DNA of 46,445 bases from Staphylococcus pasteuri (GTDB lineage Bacteria > Bacillota > Bacilli > Staphylococcales > Staphylococcaceae). The notes beneath the pieces were generated by a model. The model made no database searches, was not told where the DNA came from, and saw nothing but the letters and a program-made list of their open reading frames with translations. The DNA is taken from contig NZ_RXWW01000042.1 in assembly GCF_003970495.1 (NCBI RefSeq), forward strand, positions 26,613 through 73,057, read 5' to 3'. The translations under genes were made by a program, and so were the position numbers. This document shows positions 45,395 through 46,445 of the stretch, in pieces (position 1 is the stretch's first letter; each line of letters opens with the position of its first letter).

Positions 45395-46324
45395 ATGGCT
45401 TTTCTATACTTTTTAGGTATTTTTGTAGGTATGTTAATCCCAATACAGACTTCAGTGAATTCAAGACTTAGTCAATATACGAAGTCTTCTTTTTATGCTT
45501 CAACAATTTCTTTCGGTGTTGGCACAGTATGTTTAATTATTCTTAATTTAATCATTAATCCTCAAATGTTGGCGCCAAGCTTCCTTACTCATCAAGACAT
45601 CAATTATCATTGGTTTATCGGTGGTTTATTAGGTGTATGTTTCTTAACAGGAAATTTATTATTATTACCTAGACTTGGTGCTGCGCTTACAGTAGTCATT
45701 ACTGTGGCTGGTCAGATTATCATGGGTGTCACAATTGATACGTTAGGTTTGTTTGGTGCAAATGAACAATCATTCACCCTTTTTAAAGCCGTTGGAATTA
45801 TATTATTACTCATCGGTATATTATTAATGAATCAAATACCTAAAGACAAATTAATGGGGAAATCTAATTCTCGTTTATATATATGGTTAATTGTAGGATT
45901 TATTTTTGGTTGCGCACCTCCTATACAAACTACAATTAATAGTGCGTTAGCTAAAGAAGTTGATTCTTCTTTCTTTGCTTCCCTCGTCTCGTTCACTATA
46001 GGTACTATCGCTTTATTGATTTTGACTCTTATATTCCATAAAAGTTTAAAAGTACATCGTTCACATGAAAAATTAGGTCAAATTAAACCTGTTTATTTTG
46101 TCGGTGGTGTATTAGGTATGGCATTTGTCACTTCAAACATCGTATTAATGCCTTTTCTAGGTGCCGCTCTGACAACTATTGTAGGTATGCTAGGTCAAAT
46201 GTTAATGGGTGTCATTATCGACCACTTTGGTTTACTAGGTACGCCTAAAAATAAGATCACTCTTCGTAAATGCATAGGATTAGTCTGTATCGCAATTGGC
46301 ATTATACTATTACGTTTATTCTAA
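45395..46324 (+). CDS. DUF606 (YdcZ-like) DMT-superfamily transporter
   Basis: A membrane protein of about 309 aa built of two homologous halves of five helices. GIFVGMLIPIQTSVNSRLSQYTKSSFYASTISFGVGT in the first half is repeated as GFIFGCAPPIQTTINSALAKEVDSSFFASLVSFTIGT in the second. LGAALTVVITVAGQIIMGVTIDTLGLFG is likewise repeated as LGAALTTIVGMLGQMLMGVIIDHFGLLG. It is thus a fused two-domain DUF606 protein; many members are single-half. The start is uncertain: the frame opens at a GTG (45383), and neither it nor the ATG used here has a strong ribosome-binding site. The substrate is unknown. Confidence 0.82.
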   Translation: MAFLYFLGIFVGMLIPIQTSVNSRLSQYTKSSFYASTISFGVGTVCLIILNLIINPQMLAPSFLTHQDINYHWFIGGLLGVCFLTGNLLLLPRLGAALTVVITVAGQIIMGVTIDTLGLFGANEQSFTLFKAVGIILLLIGILLMNQIPKDKLMGKSNSRLYIWLIVGFIFGCAPPIQTTINSALAKEVDSSFFASLVSFTIGTIALLILTLIFHKSLKVHRSHEKLGQIKPVYFVGGVLGMAFVTSNIVLMPFLGAALTTIVGMLGQMLMGVIIDHFGLLGTPKNKITLRKCIGLVCIAIGIILLRLF

Positions 46325-46352
46325 TCGAGTTCTATTTATGAACTCGATTTTT
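46323..46352 (+). terminator. Terminator of the DUF606 gene
   Basis: ATCGAGTTC and GAACTCGAT form a 9-bp perfect stem, overlapping the stop codon region and followed by a T-rich tail. The last 90 bp of the window beyond it are AT-rich, with no feature I can support. Confidence 0.88.
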
Positions 46353-46445
46353 ATTTATTTTATTCATATTAACAATAAATTTATACAAAATTAAAATCTA
46401 ATTTAATTTCAATATACCTCAATATAATATTGTATTGTATAATAT

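Overview
The window is a chromosomal segment from a Staphylococcus, most likely a coagulase-negative species. It is AT-rich, its protein lengths match Staphylococcus families closely, and its gene order follows the S. aureus chromosome from the SA0620-like LysM/CHAP gene down to the genes that lie next to sarA (gene order recalled, not searched). I see no rRNA, tRNA, CRISPR, insertion sequence or prophage, and no obviously broken gene. The content is core genome.

Layout: 0.2-1.1 kb, a secreted LysM-CHAP cell-wall hydrolase with an upstream WalR-type box. 1.5-3.2 kb, a low-affinity phosphate uptake pair (DUF47 regulator and PitA). 3.6-4.0 kb, a DUF1398 protein. 4.1-9.6 kb, the GraXRS/VraFG cationic-peptide sensing and resistance module. 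9.7-13.4 kb, a GNAT acetyltransferase, a membrane-anchored esterase, a YkvI-type permease and an unknown helical protein. 13.5-15.4 kb, the PTS-dependent dihydroxyacetone kinase DhaKLM, with a catabolite-repression (cre) site. 15.5-18.4 kb, the Fur-controlled FhuCBG hydroxamate-siderophore transporter. 18.6-21.2 kb, a YitT protein and the nucleoside transporter NupC. Between them is a structured small-RNA candidate that fits RsaD, with a CodY-like box. 21.7-24.9 kb, the divergent abcA/pbp4 pair. 25-30.8 kb, the wall teichoic acid genes tagD, tagX, tagB, tagG, tagH and tagA. 31-31.8 kb, an M50-like membrane peptidase. 31.9-35.2 kb, the manganese repressor MntR/SirR and the MntABC importer, followed by a non-coding region that fits the sRNA RsaC. 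35.6-37.7 kb, a CPA1 Na+/H+ antiporter. 38.2-44.1 kb, the seven-gene Mnh2 cation/proton antiporter operon. 44.1-44.6 kb, a tyrosine-recombinase-like protein without its catalytic tyrosine, apparently the first gene of the mnh2 transcription unit. 44.8-46.3 kb, a DUF1659/DUF2922 pair and a DUF606 (DMT) transporter.

Common theme: much of the segment serves the cell envelope and ion balance. This covers wall teichoic acid synthesis and export, PBP4, cell-wall hydrolysis, antimicrobial-peptide sensing, and uptake of Pi, Mn, Fe-siderophore and nucleosides, plus Na+/H+ exchange. Regulatory sites visible in the sequence are a perfect 7-1-7 Fur box, a perfect 14-bp MntR/SirR palindrome on the mntABC start region, a 13/14 cre match, WalR/PhoP-type tandem boxes, and strong hairpin terminators at most operon ends.

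The observations most worth a second look are: (1) the probably inactive tyrosine-recombinase-like protein leading mnh2; (2) the RsaC candidate, which has a hairpin presenting a perfect anti-Shine-Dalgarno sequence in its apical loop; (3) the RsaD candidate with an extended -10 promoter and a CodY-like box; and (4) tandem boxes upstream of pit that fit both the PhoP and WalR consensus.
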